This document shows positions 39,506-47,974 of a stretch of 64,000 nucleotides of DNA, piece after piece. The stretch's first letter is position 1, and every line of letters begins with the position of its first letter. The position numbers and the translations under genes are program-made. The notes under the pieces are model-generated. The model did not search any database. It saw nothing but the letters and a program-made list of their open reading frames with translations, and was not told the origin of the DNA. This stretch comes from Burkholderiales bacterium (GTDB lineage: Bacteria; Pseudomonadota; Gammaproteobacteria; Burkholderiales; Burkholderiaceae_D), in contig JACPWS010000083.1 of the NCBI GenBank assembly GCA_016196925.1, positions 57,044-121,043 on the forward strand. The letters run 5' to 3'.

Positions 39506-40147
39506 TCAGACCGGATCAAGGCTGCGCCACAAATACCAAGTCGCAACCGTACGCCATGGCTCCCAGTTCGCGGCCACCTCACGGACATCGCTACGAGAAA
39601 CCGGCTCACCTGAAAAATAATTAATACTTATCCCCTTCAACAACCCTGGGTCGTCTAAGGGCAAAATGTTAGGGCGGTGCAGATTAAATATCAAAAACAT
39701 CTCCGCTGTCCAGCGTCCGATGCCTCGAATTTGTATCAACTCCAAAATAACGTCTTCGTCGCCCATCTCCCCCCATTTGTCGACGTGCAATCTTTTTTCT
39801 TTGAAATGTTCCGCCAGATCAAGAATATACTCGGTCTTCCTTTTTGACAAACCGCAAGAAAATAGCTTTTCATTGCCTAATCGCAACACCTGAGCCGGCG
39901 TCGATTTTGGGCAAAGTTCGAGAAATCGACGCCATAATCCATCGGCAGCGACATTGGAAATTTGTTGGGCGACAATGGAGCGTGTCAACGTGGTAAATGG
40001 ATCATCCCTGCCGATCAACTGCAAATTACTGAATTGCGGGATCAATTTACGCATAATACGATCACGCTTCATGAGTTCAGCCTTCGCCTCCTCCCAATAA
40101 AGCGGAGTGCACGGAGGCTCAGAAAACTCCTTGTCAGTATCGCTCAT
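39506..40147 (-). CDS. DNA-3-methyladenine glycosylase II (AlkA-like, HhH-GPD)
   Basis: A base-excision enzyme that removes alkylated purines. With the ATG at 40147 it has 213 residues and lacks the N-terminal domain of E. coli AlkA, as is common in this group. Motifs are RSIVAQQISNVAAD, the helix-hairpin-helix QIRGIGRWTAEMFL, and the catalytic Asp in ILPLDDPGLL (about residue 166). The start overlaps the last codons of the cysS remnant as ATGA, so its translation was originally coupled to cysS. The track's longer start lies within the cysS remnant. Confidence 0.93.
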   Translation of the reverse strand: MSDTDKEFSEPPCTPLYWEEAKAELMKRDRIMRKLIPQFSNLQLIGRDDPFTTLTRSIVAQQISNVAADGLWRRFLELCPKSTPAQVLRLGNEKLFSCGLSKRKTEYILDLAEHFKEKRLHVDKWGEMGDEDVILELIQIRGIGRWTAEMFLIFNLHRPNILPLDDPGLLKGISINYFSGEPVSRSDVREVAANWEPWRTVATWYLWRSLDPV

Positions 40148-40887
40148 GCCGCTCGGGTCCCGCACCATTCAGTTGCACCACCTGGTCTATCGTCCAAAAT
40201 CACTCCTTCAGCCAATAACTTGATACGAATACGATCCGATTCACTAAAATTCTTAGTCTCTTTTGCAAGTTTTCTGTCCGCAATCTTTCGCTCAATCTCG
40301 AGGGCAACCGCATCATCAGAGAAAATCGGTGAAGAATGCAAAAACTCCAGAGGAGTACGCTGTAAAACCGCTATCACTGCAGCCAAAGATTTCAATTGTC
40401 GTGCCATTATTGATGATTTTGATTTATTAACTTCATTGGCCAGATCAAACAACACTGAAATAGCTAAAGGCGTATTGAAATCGTCCAACATTGCTTCCGC
40501 AAGACGCTGTGCGAAGCCCCCCCCTATTCAGTGGGGAATCATCCGCAACAACGTCTTTATAATATGGGCACACAATGCGCCAGCGCGTCTTCGTTCATGT
40601 ACTGAAATCGCTCCGTTAACTGTGAAATGGCGACTCTGCTTTCAACTGCGCGCTTTATGAGCTTATCGTCGATATCCGTAATATGACGCACATAAGTTAC
40701 GTCAAAACCCGAACTACGCAACCAACGTTGCACCATGTTAAATGCCACCATGACGCGCGCATGTGCAAAATGACGCAGTAATCATAAACAGTCATCCCGC
40801 AAACATACATGCGGATTTTTCCAGATTCAATTGGAGTGAAGACCTGTTTTCACGGGTCAAGGTGTAATAAATTCTTTGTCTATCCAT
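40144..40887 (-). pseudogene. cysS: Decayed cysteinyl-tRNA synthetase gene (cysS remnant)
   Basis: Read leftwards from the ATG at 40887, the frame gives [13 protein letters not shown], typical of the CysS start. It then loses one base in an A-run (about 40847). The shifted frame continues [25 protein letters not shown] and shifts again near 40773 into [18 protein letters not shown], where the HIGH signature reads HFAH. This frame stops at 40557. The next CysS-like sequence (FAQRLAEAMLDDFNTPLA, from about 40510) belongs to the C-terminal domain and runs to the proper end at 40144. About 250 codons including the KMSKS core are missing. Total length is 744 nt against about 1390 for an intact gene. 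An intact cysteinyl-tRNA synthetase must exist elsewhere, or the assembly is wrong here. Confidence 0.88.
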
Positions 40888-40961
40888 CTGTTGCAAATTC
40901 ATTTTTCACATCCAAATTACCGCTTCCGCATATTGCAAACGCTAAAACAGGCATTCTGCAA

Positions 40962-40983
40962 GGTGTTTGGCGAGCCAAACACC
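40962..40983. promoter_or_regulatory. Perfect inverted repeat between the cysS remnant and the TPR gene
   Basis: GGTGTTTGG-CGAG-CCAAACACC, a 9-bp (10 with the CG closing pair) perfect stem. No T-run follows on either strand, so it is more likely an operator or transcript structure than a terminator. It lies 75 bp upstream of the dead cysS start and about 105 bp upstream of the TPR gene. The rest of the 200-nt gap shows no gene. Confidence 0.45.
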
Positions 40984-41087
40984 CATTGTTGCGCACTATT
41001 TGATAAGATGGCGCTTTGCTTTATATCCAGTATAACATTGCGCCCCGATATTCCGCCGTTCACCCATAAAAACCAAGTCCGAAACCC

Positions 41088-42104
41088 ATGCGCCACGTTT
41101 TAAAAAATGCCTTTGCCATATCAAGCCTGTCAATAGCTTTAGTGTCTGCGTCATCTTTTGCAGATGACGCGGCAGATATCGGCAAATTGCTGCGCGCCGG
41201 TCAAACTGCGGAAGCCTTGCAAAAAGTGGATGCTGCCCTTGCGCAACGACCTAAAGATGCGCAAATACGTTTTTTTAAAGGTTTGATCCTGACTGAACAA
41301 AACAAGTCCAGCGAAGCGATCGGCATTTTTTCAAAATTGACTGATGATTACCCGGAACTGCCGGAGCCATACAATAATCTCGCCGTCTTGTATGCGTCTG
41401 CGGGGCAATTCGACAAGGCGCGTGCCGCCCTGGAAATGGCCATCCGAACCAATCCTACCTATGGCACCGCTCACGAAAATTTGGGAGATGTCTACGCAAA
41501 GCTAGCCAGTCAGGCTTACGACAAAGCCTTGCAGCTAGATTCGGGAAATGCAGCGGCCAAACTTAAATTGACCATGGTGCGCAGCCTGGTCGGCAACGCG
41601 ACCGGAGGCACCAATCCCAAAGCGTCCGTTTCTGCCACTACCGTCGCAGCAGCAACCCCTAGCCTTACAAACAAAGCTTCACCTGCCTCTCTCGTCAAAA
41701 CCGATTCCGCGCCGGCGAAAACCGATACCAAAATCAGCAGTAAATCTGCTCCAGCAAAAAATCGCGAAGAAGATGACATCCTGAAATCTGTCGAAAATTG
41801 GGCAAAAGCATGGAGCGGCAAAGATACAAATGGCTACTTAGCGCATTACGCCAAGGATTTTCAAACGCCTAAAGGTGAATCGCGTAAAGCCTGGGCAGAA
41901 GAACGACGCAACAGAATCGAGGGCAAAGGACGCATCAGCGTAAAAGTAGAGACGCCTAAAGTGAACATCGATGGAAATACTGCCGTCGTGAAATTCAGAC
42001 AGATATATACGTCGGATCAGCTGACTGCCAATAGCCGTAAAACCCTACAAATGATTAAACAGGATGGTAAGTGGCAGATCAAGCAGGAGCGTGCGGGCAG
42101 CTGA
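41088..42104 (+). CDS. Exported TPR protein with a C-terminal SnoaL/NTF2-like domain
   Basis: A 338-residue secreted protein. The signal peptide (to about residue 25, SASSFADD) is followed by TPR repeats (IGKLLRAGQTAEALQKVDAAL, PEPYNNLAVLYASAGQFDKA, GTAHENLGDVYAKLA). A low-complexity Ala/Ser/Thr/Lys linker spans about 165-225. The C-terminal NTF2-like domain (YLAHYAKDF, KVNIDGNTAVVKFRQIY, GKWQIKQE) resembles the C-terminal domain of the L,D-transpeptidase encoded next. Its stop overlaps that gene (TGATG). A periplasmic role in cell-wall or secretion-linked assembly is an inference. Confidence 0.87.
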   Translation: MRHVLKNAFAISSLSIALVSASSFADDAADIGKLLRAGQTAEALQKVDAALAQRPKDAQIRFFKGLILTEQNKSSEAIGIFSKLTDDYPELPEPYNNLAVLYASAGQFDKARAALEMAIRTNPTYGTAHENLGDVYAKLASQAYDKALQLDSGNAAAKLKLTMVRSLVGNATGGTNPKASVSATTVAAATPSLTNKASPASLVKTDSAPAKTDTKISSKSAPAKNREEDDILKSVENWAKAWSGKDTNGYLAHYAKDFQTPKGESRKAWAEERRNRIEGKGRISVKVETPKVNIDGNTAVVKFRQIYTSDQLTANSRKTLQMIKQDGKWQIKQERAGS

Positions 42105-43372
42105 TGTTTTTTCCCGTTTCCACCTTGCATCCGGTTCGTAAGACGGCCGGAAATTCGTTTTCTTTGCTTATTTTCTTCGCAGCATGGATGACTTTGTTTG
42201 CAATGCCGTCCGCCTCCGTTGCCAAAACTCGCGCCCAGAAATTCCCCCCTGCAGAAATTAACGCCAACCTACCCGATCCGGACACTTTATTAATCGACGT
42301 ATACAAAAACTTAGCATCAAACAAACTGCAAACTGCTCAAATAAAAATTGATGCTCTTATCGAGGCCTACCCACATTTCCAGCTAGCCCATTTGATACGG
42401 GGCGATCTGTTGCTGATGCATACGCGCCCAGTCACTCATTTTGGCGCGGGTGCTAATGCACAAGCAGACAAACTCAGAGATTTGCAAGAGGAGGCTGCAG
42501 TTAGAATCAAATCCTTAAGAGAACGGCCCGACCCGGACTTAATACCGCGCGCTATTTTGCAGTTGAGGGAAGATCAAAAACAGATCCTCGTAGTCGACGC
42601 AAAAAAATCACGGCTGTATCTGTATGAAAACAATAGCGGCCTACCCAAACTGGTAAGCGATTATTACATCAGCCAGGGCAAATTCGGCATCAACAAACTG
42701 AAAGAAGGCGATCAGAAAACGCCGGTCGGTGTGTACTATGTCACGGGTCGCCTCGCCGGGGCAAAATTGCCGGATTTTTATGGTCCGGGGGCATTGCCGC
42801 TGAACTACCCGAACGAATGGGATAAAATCAACGGGCGCAATGGCTCTGGCATCTGGTTGCACGGCATGCCTTCAGAGAATTTTAGCCGGCCACCGCGCGC
42901 GTCCGACGGCTGCGTCGTACTGACCAATCCAGATTTCTTGAAAATTGCAGCCAATATCGACATAGGTAAGACGCCAGTCATCATTAGTGAACAGGTGGAA
43001 TTTGTTAACCGCACCAAATGGAATGCAGACAAGTTATTTGCAGAGAAGCTGCTCGAAGACTGGCGCCGTGACATGGAAAGTCAAAACGCCAACCGCATAC
43101 TCGCCAATTACTCACGGAATTTCAAAACTTTACTAGGCGAAGACCTGAATGCGTGGTTTCCGAAATCGCAGCAAAATTGGGATAATTTAAGCAATCCGTC
43201 CATCAAGTTAAAAGACATAACGCAATTCCGCTATCCGGGCAAAGACGAAATAATTGTCAGCACCTTCACGCAAGAAACTGCTGCGGGAAAGGGCAAGACC
43301 AGTGTACGCAAACGCCAGTACTGGCTGAAGGAAGCTGCCAAATGGCGCATTATTTACGAAATGCAGGTATAA
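42104..43372 (+). CDS. L,D-transpeptidase (YkuD family) with a C-terminal SnoaL-like domain
   Basis: A 422-residue periplasmic protein that should form 3-3 peptidoglycan crosslinks or attach proteins to peptidoglycan. The ATG at 42104 overlaps the TPR stop; the track's start 33 nt earlier lies inside the TPR gene. A signal anchor (about 20-45) is followed by a helical region and the YkuD domain (about 165-310) with QILVVDAKKSRLYLY and the catalytic block WLHGMP...SDGCVVL (His and Cys). The C-terminal 110 residues (NRILANYSRNFKT ... KWRIIYEMQV) match the end domain of the preceding TPR protein in outline. Confidence 0.9.
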   Translation: MFFPVSTLHPVRKTAGNSFSLLIFFAAWMTLFAMPSASVAKTRAQKFPPAEINANLPDPDTLLIDVYKNLASNKLQTAQIKIDALIEAYPHFQLAHLIRGDLLLMHTRPVTHFGAGANAQADKLRDLQEEAAVRIKSLRERPDPDLIPRAILQLREDQKQILVVDAKKSRLYLYENNSGLPKLVSDYYISQGKFGINKLKEGDQKTPVGVYYVTGRLAGAKLPDFYGPGALPLNYPNEWDKINGRNGSGIWLHGMPSENFSRPPRASDGCVVLTNPDFLKIAANIDIGKTPVIISEQVEFVNRTKWNADKLFAEKLLEDWRRDMESQNANRILANYSRNFKTLLGEDLNAWFPKSQQNWDNLSNPSIKLKDITQFRYPGKDEIIVSTFTQETAAGKGKTSVRKRQYWLKEAAKWRIIYEMQV

Positions 43373-43395
43373 CAATTTTGAAAACGACAAAAACT

Positions 43396-44058
43396 ATGCA
43401 AGGAATACGCCGCACACTACTGGCCATGGTTGGCGCAGGCATTTTGATGCTGCAAGCGCCTTACAGCCTGGCTGAAGAATTACCCCGAGTTATGTTGAAA
43501 ACCAACATGGGCGAGATCGTCGTAGAACTCTACCCTGAAGCGGCACCAAAAACTGTGGATAATTTCTTGAAGTATGTGAAATCCGGCCATTACAAGGGCA
43601 CGGTATTTCATCGCGTGATCGATAATTTCATGATACAGGGCGGCGGTTTCGATAAAAATCTGAAGGAAAAACCTACCGGCAAGCCCATTCCCTTGGAAGC
43701 GCGCCTGGCACTGGACAAAGGCATTAAAAATGATATAGGTACGATAGCGATGGCACGCACCGAAGACCCCAATTCTGCCTCCGCACAATTTTTTATCAAC
43801 GTTAAAGATAATGATTTTCTTAACCATCAGATTTTGTCCGATGGAGACCCGGTACAATTCAGTTATCGCGGCAACAGCGTCACTGCCCCGCGCGGCAAAG
43901 CCTTGCTGGCTACCGCTGGCTACACGCCATTTGGCAAGGTCGTTAAAGGTATGGACGTCGTTGAGCAAATCAAGCGCGTTGAAACCGGCAATATCAACAT
44001 GATGCAGAATGTGCCTATCAAGGCAGTTATCATCGAATCCGCTACACTACTCAAATAA
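43396..44058 (+). CDS. ppiA: Periplasmic cyclophilin-type peptidyl-prolyl isomerase PpiA
   Basis: A 220-residue exported cyclophilin. The signal peptide ([20 protein letters not shown]..., cleavage after about residue 26) is followed by the isomerase domain: [57 protein letters not shown]. The upstream part of the track ORF overlaps the ldt gene end; a TTG at 43378 is an alternative start. It is followed after 34 nt by the cytoplasmic homologue ppiB, from which it differs by the signal peptide and a longer loop ([13 protein letters not shown]). Confidence 0.93.
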   Translation: MQGIRRTLLAMVGAGILMLQAPYSLAEELPRVMLKTNMGEIVVELYPEAAPKTVDNFLKYVKSGHYKGTVFHRVIDNFMIQGGGFDKNLKEKPTGKPIPLEARLALDKGIKNDIGTIAMARTEDPNSASAQFFINVKDNDFLNHQILSDGDPVQFSYRGNSVTAPRGKALLATAGYTPFGKVVKGMDVVEQIKRVETGNINMMQNVPIKAVIIESATLLK

Positions 44059-44092
44059 ATTTGCATTTTTCATTACTCATTCAAGGAATATC

Positions 44093-44581
44093 ATGGCCGT
44101 CATTCTGACCACCAACCTAGGCAATATCACCATTGAACTGGATGCAGCTAAAGCACCAAAAACTGTTGCAAATTTTCTTTCCTATGTTGAATCCGGCCAC
44201 TACGGTGGCACCATTTTCCATCGCGTGATTGATGGCTTCATGGTCCAAGGGGGCGGATTCGAGCCAGGCATGAAGCAAAAAGCGACTAACACGCCGATCG
44301 AAAACGAAGCTAAAAATGGATTAAAAAACGAACGTTATTCGATCGCGATGGCACGTACCGGCGACCCGCATTCGGCCTCTGCGCAATTTTTCATCAACAC
44401 GGCAAATAACAGCTTTTTAGACTATCCTGGTCAAGATGGCTGGGGCTATTGCGTGTTCGGAAAAGTTACGGAAGGCACCGATGTGGTCGACAAGATCAAA
44501 GGCGTTAAAACTACCCGCACCGGCATGTTTCAAGACGTTCCGGTAGAAAACGTTGTCATTGAAAAAGCAGAAGTAATTTAA
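44093..44581 (+). CDS. ppiB: Cytoplasmic cyclophilin-type peptidyl-prolyl isomerase PpiB
   Basis: A 162-residue cyclophilin without a signal peptide. AAGGAATATC precedes the ATG at 44093. It has the full active-site set: [32 protein letters not shown], and [12 protein letters not shown]. The track's version begins 28 residues earlier within the end of ppiA. It is a tandem paralogue of ppiA; the pair probably arose by duplication, with one copy exported. lpxH follows after about 20 nt, as in many beta-proteobacteria. Confidence 0.95.
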   Translation: MAVILTTNLGNITIELDAAKAPKTVANFLSYVESGHYGGTIFHRVIDGFMVQGGGFEPGMKQKATNTPIENEAKNGLKNERYSIAMARTGDPHSASAQFFINTANNSFLDYPGQDGWGYCVFGKVTEGTDVVDKIKGVKTTRTGMFQDVPVENVVIEKAEVI

Positions 44582-44600
44582 TCTGCTGGCTTAAGTTACA

Positions 44601-45386
44601 GTGAAACACATTCAGCATCAACAAAAAGCGCAGCCGGAAGCGGTTGCGCTTTTTGTTTCAGACCTCCATTTGAGTCAGGACTTGCCGAAAACGACGCAAG
44701 CATTTTTTGACTTCCTTCGGCTTCATGCAGCACGGACCCGACAATTGTATTTACTGGGCGATATGTTTGAATATTGGGCGGGAGATGATGATATTTCCAC
44801 TCCGTACAACCGCCAGGTCATTGACCGATTGCGGGCCGTCAGCGATCAGGGGGTCAAGTTATATTGGATCGCCGGAAATCGCGATTTCCTGGTAGCCGAA
44901 AATTTTGCTCGGGCGACTGGCGCGCAAATATTGACCGATCCAGCGACAGTTCAAATTCATGGAAAAACCATCGTCCTCGCACATGGCGATGCGCAATGTA
45001 CAGATGACGTCGACTACATGGCATTCCGGGCACAAGTAAGGCAAGCGGCCTGGCAAGAAAAATTCCTCAGCATGCCCCTGGCGCAACGCAAGGACATCAT
45101 AGACGGCTTGCGCACCAACAGCAAAATAGAGCAGCAGCAAAAAATGGCTGCCATCATGGATGTCAACCAACATGCGATTGCCAAACTTTTTCGGGAGAGT
45201 GGCGCGACAAGCATGATACACGGCCACACTCATCGCCCTGCGACACATCAACATGACGAGGGAATTCGTTATGTATTGCCGGACTGGGATTGCGATAGCA
45301 CGCAAGCGCGGGGCGGATGGTTAGCCTTATATGATAACGGCTCCATAGTGCGCCACCGCTGGGATGGCGAAGTTATTCCAGGCTAA
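44601..45386 (+). CDS. lpxH: UDP-2,3-diacylglucosamine diphosphatase LpxH
   Basis: LpxH cleaves UDP-2,3-diacylglucosamine to lipid X in lipid A synthesis. The 261-residue calcineurin-like phosphoesterase uses a GTG start at 44601. Metal-binding motifs are VSDLHLSQDLP (DxH), LLGDMFEYWAGDD, AGNRDFLV (GNRD), LAHGDAQCTDD and MIHGHTHRP. It follows ppiB directly and is convergent with the ABC ATPase gene, with 2 nt between the two stops. Confidence 0.94.
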   Translation: MKHIQHQQKAQPEAVALFVSDLHLSQDLPKTTQAFFDFLRLHAARTRQLYLLGDMFEYWAGDDDISTPYNRQVIDRLRAVSDQGVKLYWIAGNRDFLVAENFARATGAQILTDPATVQIHGKTIVLAHGDAQCTDDVDYMAFRAQVRQAAWQEKFLSMPLAQRKDIIDGLRTNSKIEQQQKMAAIMDVNQHAIAKLFRESGATSMIHGHTHRPATHQHDEGIRYVLPDWDCDSTQARGGWLALYDNGSIVRHRWDGEVIPG

Positions 45387-45388
45387 GC

Positions 45389-46102
45389 TTAAGCAATTGC
45401 CCTGGTAGCCTCCTCCTGGTGTAAGCATCCCGCAGCAATCGTCAACGTCCTGGAACATCTTGCCGCGATAGACAAATCGTGCGTCACCAGCACCAGAGTT
45501 GAACCACGTTCACGATTTAATGCAAACATCAGTTGAATGATTGCTTCCCCCGTTACCGCATCCAGACTGCCGGTAGGCTCGTCGGCAAACAGTAGCGGAG
45601 GCTCGGTAACAAACGCGCGTGCCAGTGCGACGCGTTGCTGCTCGCCCCCGGATAAATATTTGGGATAGTGTCGCAACCGAGCAGACAGGCCAACCCGTTC
45701 CAGCATCGACTCCGCTTTCAGTCTCGCCTGCTTGTCGCCGCGCAATTCCAACGGCAGCATGACATTCTCTATGGCGTTCAGATGCGCCAGCAGTTGAAAT
45801 GACTGGAACACAAACCCCAATCTTTCTTTTCTGAATTTCGCCCTGCCATCCTCATCCAGTTCGAAGATATCAATTCCATCCAACAGGATTTTCCCTCCGC
45901 TAGGCGTATCCAGCCCCGCCAGAATGCCGAGCAAAGTCGACTTCCCCGAGCCCGATGCGCCAACAATAGCGAGCGTTTCGCCGGCTTGCGCGGTAAAATC
46001 AATCCCTTTTAAGATCGTCAGTTCGCCTGTTGCGTCGGCAACCCGTTTAGACAAATGTCTGACTTCAATTGCTAATCGTCTGGATTCCATGGAATGTTTC
46101 AT
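45389..46102 (-). CDS. ABC transporter ATP-binding protein, YbbA/LolD type
   Basis: A 237-residue ATPase of the MacB/LolD/YbbA group. Walker A is [12 protein letters not shown], the signature is [16 protein letters not shown], and Walker B is [13 protein letters not shown]; the switch His is in VTHDLS. It is divergent from tesA, as ybbA is in E. coli, which supports YbbA. However, the permease ybbP that normally follows is missing: the next gene, lpxH, is convergent and begins 2 nt away. The partner permease must be elsewhere or the system is reduced. The tesA start overlaps its 5' end by about 2 nt. Confidence 0.88.
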   Translation of the reverse strand: MKHSMESRRLAIEVRHLSKRVADATGELTILKGIDFTAQAGETLAIVGASGSGKSTLLGILAGLDTPSGGKILLDGIDIFELDEDGRAKFRKERLGFVFQSFQLLAHLNAIENVMLPLELRGDKQARLKAESMLERVGLSARLRHYPKYLSGGEQQRVALARAFVTEPPLLFADEPTGSLDAVTGEAIIQLMFALNRERGSTLVLVTHDLSIAARCSRTLTIAAGCLHQEEATRAIA

Positions 46103-46751
46103 GTTGTGTGTTCGTTTTAACCGCCACTATACGCGCGGATGGTGCAAATTTATTCTATTTCTCATCATGACTATGATGATGCCTGCGGCCCATTCTGCAT
46201 CCAAAACCATACTCGTGCTTGGCGACAGTTTGTCTGCCGAATATGGACTGGCTCGCGGCACCGGTTGGGTGGCCTTGCTGGAACAAAGACTACAACATCA
46301 GAAGATACCCGCAATGGTCATCAACGCCAGCATCAGCGGCGAAACCAGCAGCGGCGGCAAAGCTCGTCTGCAAGCCTTACTCGATAAACATCACCCGGAT
46401 ATCGTGGTGATAGAACTGGGTGGCAACGATGCCTTGCGCGGTCTCGCACTTCCTGCCTCGGAAGCTAATTTTCGCGACATGGCCGCGATGTCGAAAAAGG
46501 TCAAGGCAAAAGTGTTATTGATAGGCATGCAGATCCCCCCGAATTATGGCCGTGATTACACGGAAAGGTTTTTCTCCATGTATGCCAGAATCGCCAAAGA
46601 AAACAACATCGCACTAGTGCCGTTTTTACTGTCCGGCGTTGCAGATCAGCCTCAACTATTTCAGCCGGATCGCATACATCTGCTGGCCGAAGCCCATCCG
46701 GTTCTCTTGGAAAACGTGTGGCCGCATCTATTTGCCTTACTTAAGAAATAA
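46101..46751 (+). CDS. tesA: Periplasmic acyl-CoA thioesterase I / lysophospholipase TesA (SGNH hydrolase)
   Basis: A 216-residue exported SGNH hydrolase. The N-terminus (about residues 1-33, with RGWCKFILFLIMTMMMPAAHSA) is a signal peptide. Block I is ILVLGDSLSAEYGL (nucleophile Ser), block III is ELGGNDALRG, and block V is DRIHLLAEAH with the catalytic Asp and His. The track ORF starts 177 nt earlier, antisense to the ABC ATPase gene; I chose the ATG at 46101. The gene is divergent from the YbbA-like ATPase, the classical arrangement, and is followed by mnmH after 3 nt. Confidence 0.9.
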   Translation: MLCVRFNRHYTRGWCKFILFLIMTMMMPAAHSASKTILVLGDSLSAEYGLARGTGWVALLEQRLQHQKIPAMVINASISGETSSGGKARLQALLDKHHPDIVVIELGGNDALRGLALPASEANFRDMAAMSKKVKAKVLLIGMQIPPNYGRDYTERFFSMYARIAKENNIALVPFLLSGVADQPQLFQPDRIHLLAEAHPVLLENVWPHLFALLKK

Positions 46752-46754
46752 ACT

Positions 46755-47825
46755 ATGAAATACCCGGAAATTTTGCCGTTCAATCAGGCCCTGGCACGCC
46801 TGTCTTCTTTCGATTGCATTATCGATGTGCGCAGCCCTTCGGAATTTGCCGAAGACTGCATCCCTAACGCGATCAATTGCCCGGTACTGGATGATGAGGA
46901 AAGAATTCGCATCGGCACCATGTACAAGCAAGTCAGTTCGTTTGAAGCAAAAAAACTGGGCGCCGCGCTGGTGGCAAAAAATATCGCCCGCCACATAGAA
47001 ACATTATTTCTGGACAAACCCAAAGGATGGACGCCACTGGTCTACTGCTGGCGCGGCGGCAATCGCAGCGGCTCCATCGCGCATATTCTGGCAAAAATTG
47101 GCTGGCCGGTGGCGCAACTGGAGGGTGGCTATAAGGCTTATCGTCAACACGTTAACACTAGCTTGCCTGCAATCGCGAGCCAGCTACGCTGGCAAGTGAT
47201 ATGCGGAACCACGGGAAGCGGGAAAAGTCGCTTGCTACAAACCCTGGCCAAACAAGGCGAACAAGTACTGGATCTGGAACAACTGGCAGCGCATCGCGGT
47301 TCCGTGCTCGGGCATCTTCCCCAGCAAGCTCAACCTTCTCAAAAACTATTTGAAAGCCGCATCTGGCAACTGCTGCAAACTGTAGACAGCACCCGCCCTG
47401 TGTATGTGGAGGCTGAAAGCAAAAAAGTAGGGAACGTACGCGTCCCTGAGAGCATCATGGATAAGATGCGTGCCTCACCTTGTATCGCCCTGCAATTAAC
47501 TGTGGAAAATAGGGTGAAATTGCTGATGGAAGAATATAAACATTTCGTGCAACAACCGACTGACCTTAACCGGCAACTGGATTGCCTGACGCATTTGCAC
47601 GGGAAAGAAAAAATCGACCATTGGAAACAAATGGCCAACGCGGGAGAAATGGCGATACTGGTACGGGAATTACTGGAGCAACACTATGATCCTGCCTATA
47701 TCAAATCCATCAATCGCAATTTCATCCAGTCAGCAAACGCTCTCAACATTGAGCAAGCAGATATCACGCCGACCGATTTTAAAAACAGCGCTGTCTATAT
47801 TGCGAAGCAGATTGCCTTGATTTAA
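46755..47825 (+). CDS. mnmH: tRNA 2-selenouridine synthase MnmH (SelU)
   Basis: MnmH replaces sulfur by selenium in 2-thiouridine at the tRNA wobble position, using selenophosphate through a geranylated intermediate. The 356-residue protein has an N-terminal rhodanese domain with the catalytic Cys in YCWRGGNRSGS and a C-terminal P-loop domain (ICGTTGSGKSRLL). The GNVRVPESIMDKMRASPCI block is also characteristic. It begins 3 nt after tesA. Its presence implies a selD gene elsewhere in the genome. Confidence 0.94.
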   Translation: MKYPEILPFNQALARLSSFDCIIDVRSPSEFAEDCIPNAINCPVLDDEERIRIGTMYKQVSSFEAKKLGAALVAKNIARHIETLFLDKPKGWTPLVYCWRGGNRSGSIAHILAKIGWPVAQLEGGYKAYRQHVNTSLPAIASQLRWQVICGTTGSGKSRLLQTLAKQGEQVLDLEQLAAHRGSVLGHLPQQAQPSQKLFESRIWQLLQTVDSTRPVYVEAESKKVGNVRVPESIMDKMRASPCIALQLTVENRVKLLMEEYKHFVQQPTDLNRQLDCLTHLHGKEKIDHWKQMANAGEMAILVRELLEQHYDPAYIKSINRNFIQSANALNIEQADITPTDFKNSAVYIAKQIALI

Positions 47826-47830
47826 CGGCG

Positions 47831-47974
47831 TTAGTGATCGACATCGTCGACAATGCGCTGCCCTTCGTTATCCAGTTCATCGAACTGGTGATGGTTGACA
47901 GCCCACCAAAATACGCCGCCTATCGCAAACACCAAAACCAGGCTCAAAGGCACCAGCAAATACAGTATATCCAT
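47831..47974 (-). CDS. ccoS: Cbb3-type cytochrome oxidase assembly protein CcoS
   Basis: A 47-residue protein too short for the ORF track. The sequence MDILYLLVPLSLVLVFAIG... has one transmembrane helix, then VFWWAVNHHQFDELDNEGQRI, which is the CcoS signature (W-A-V-x-x-x-Q-F-D-D/E-L). Its ATG overlaps the stop of ccoI (TAATG), so the two are coupled. CcoS helps insert cofactors into cbb3 oxidase. It is convergent with mnmH, 5 nt away. The oxidase genes ccoNOP are not in the window. Confidence 0.93.
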   Translation of the reverse strand: MDILYLLVPLSLVLVFAIGGVFWWAVNHHQFDELDNEGQRIVDDVDH

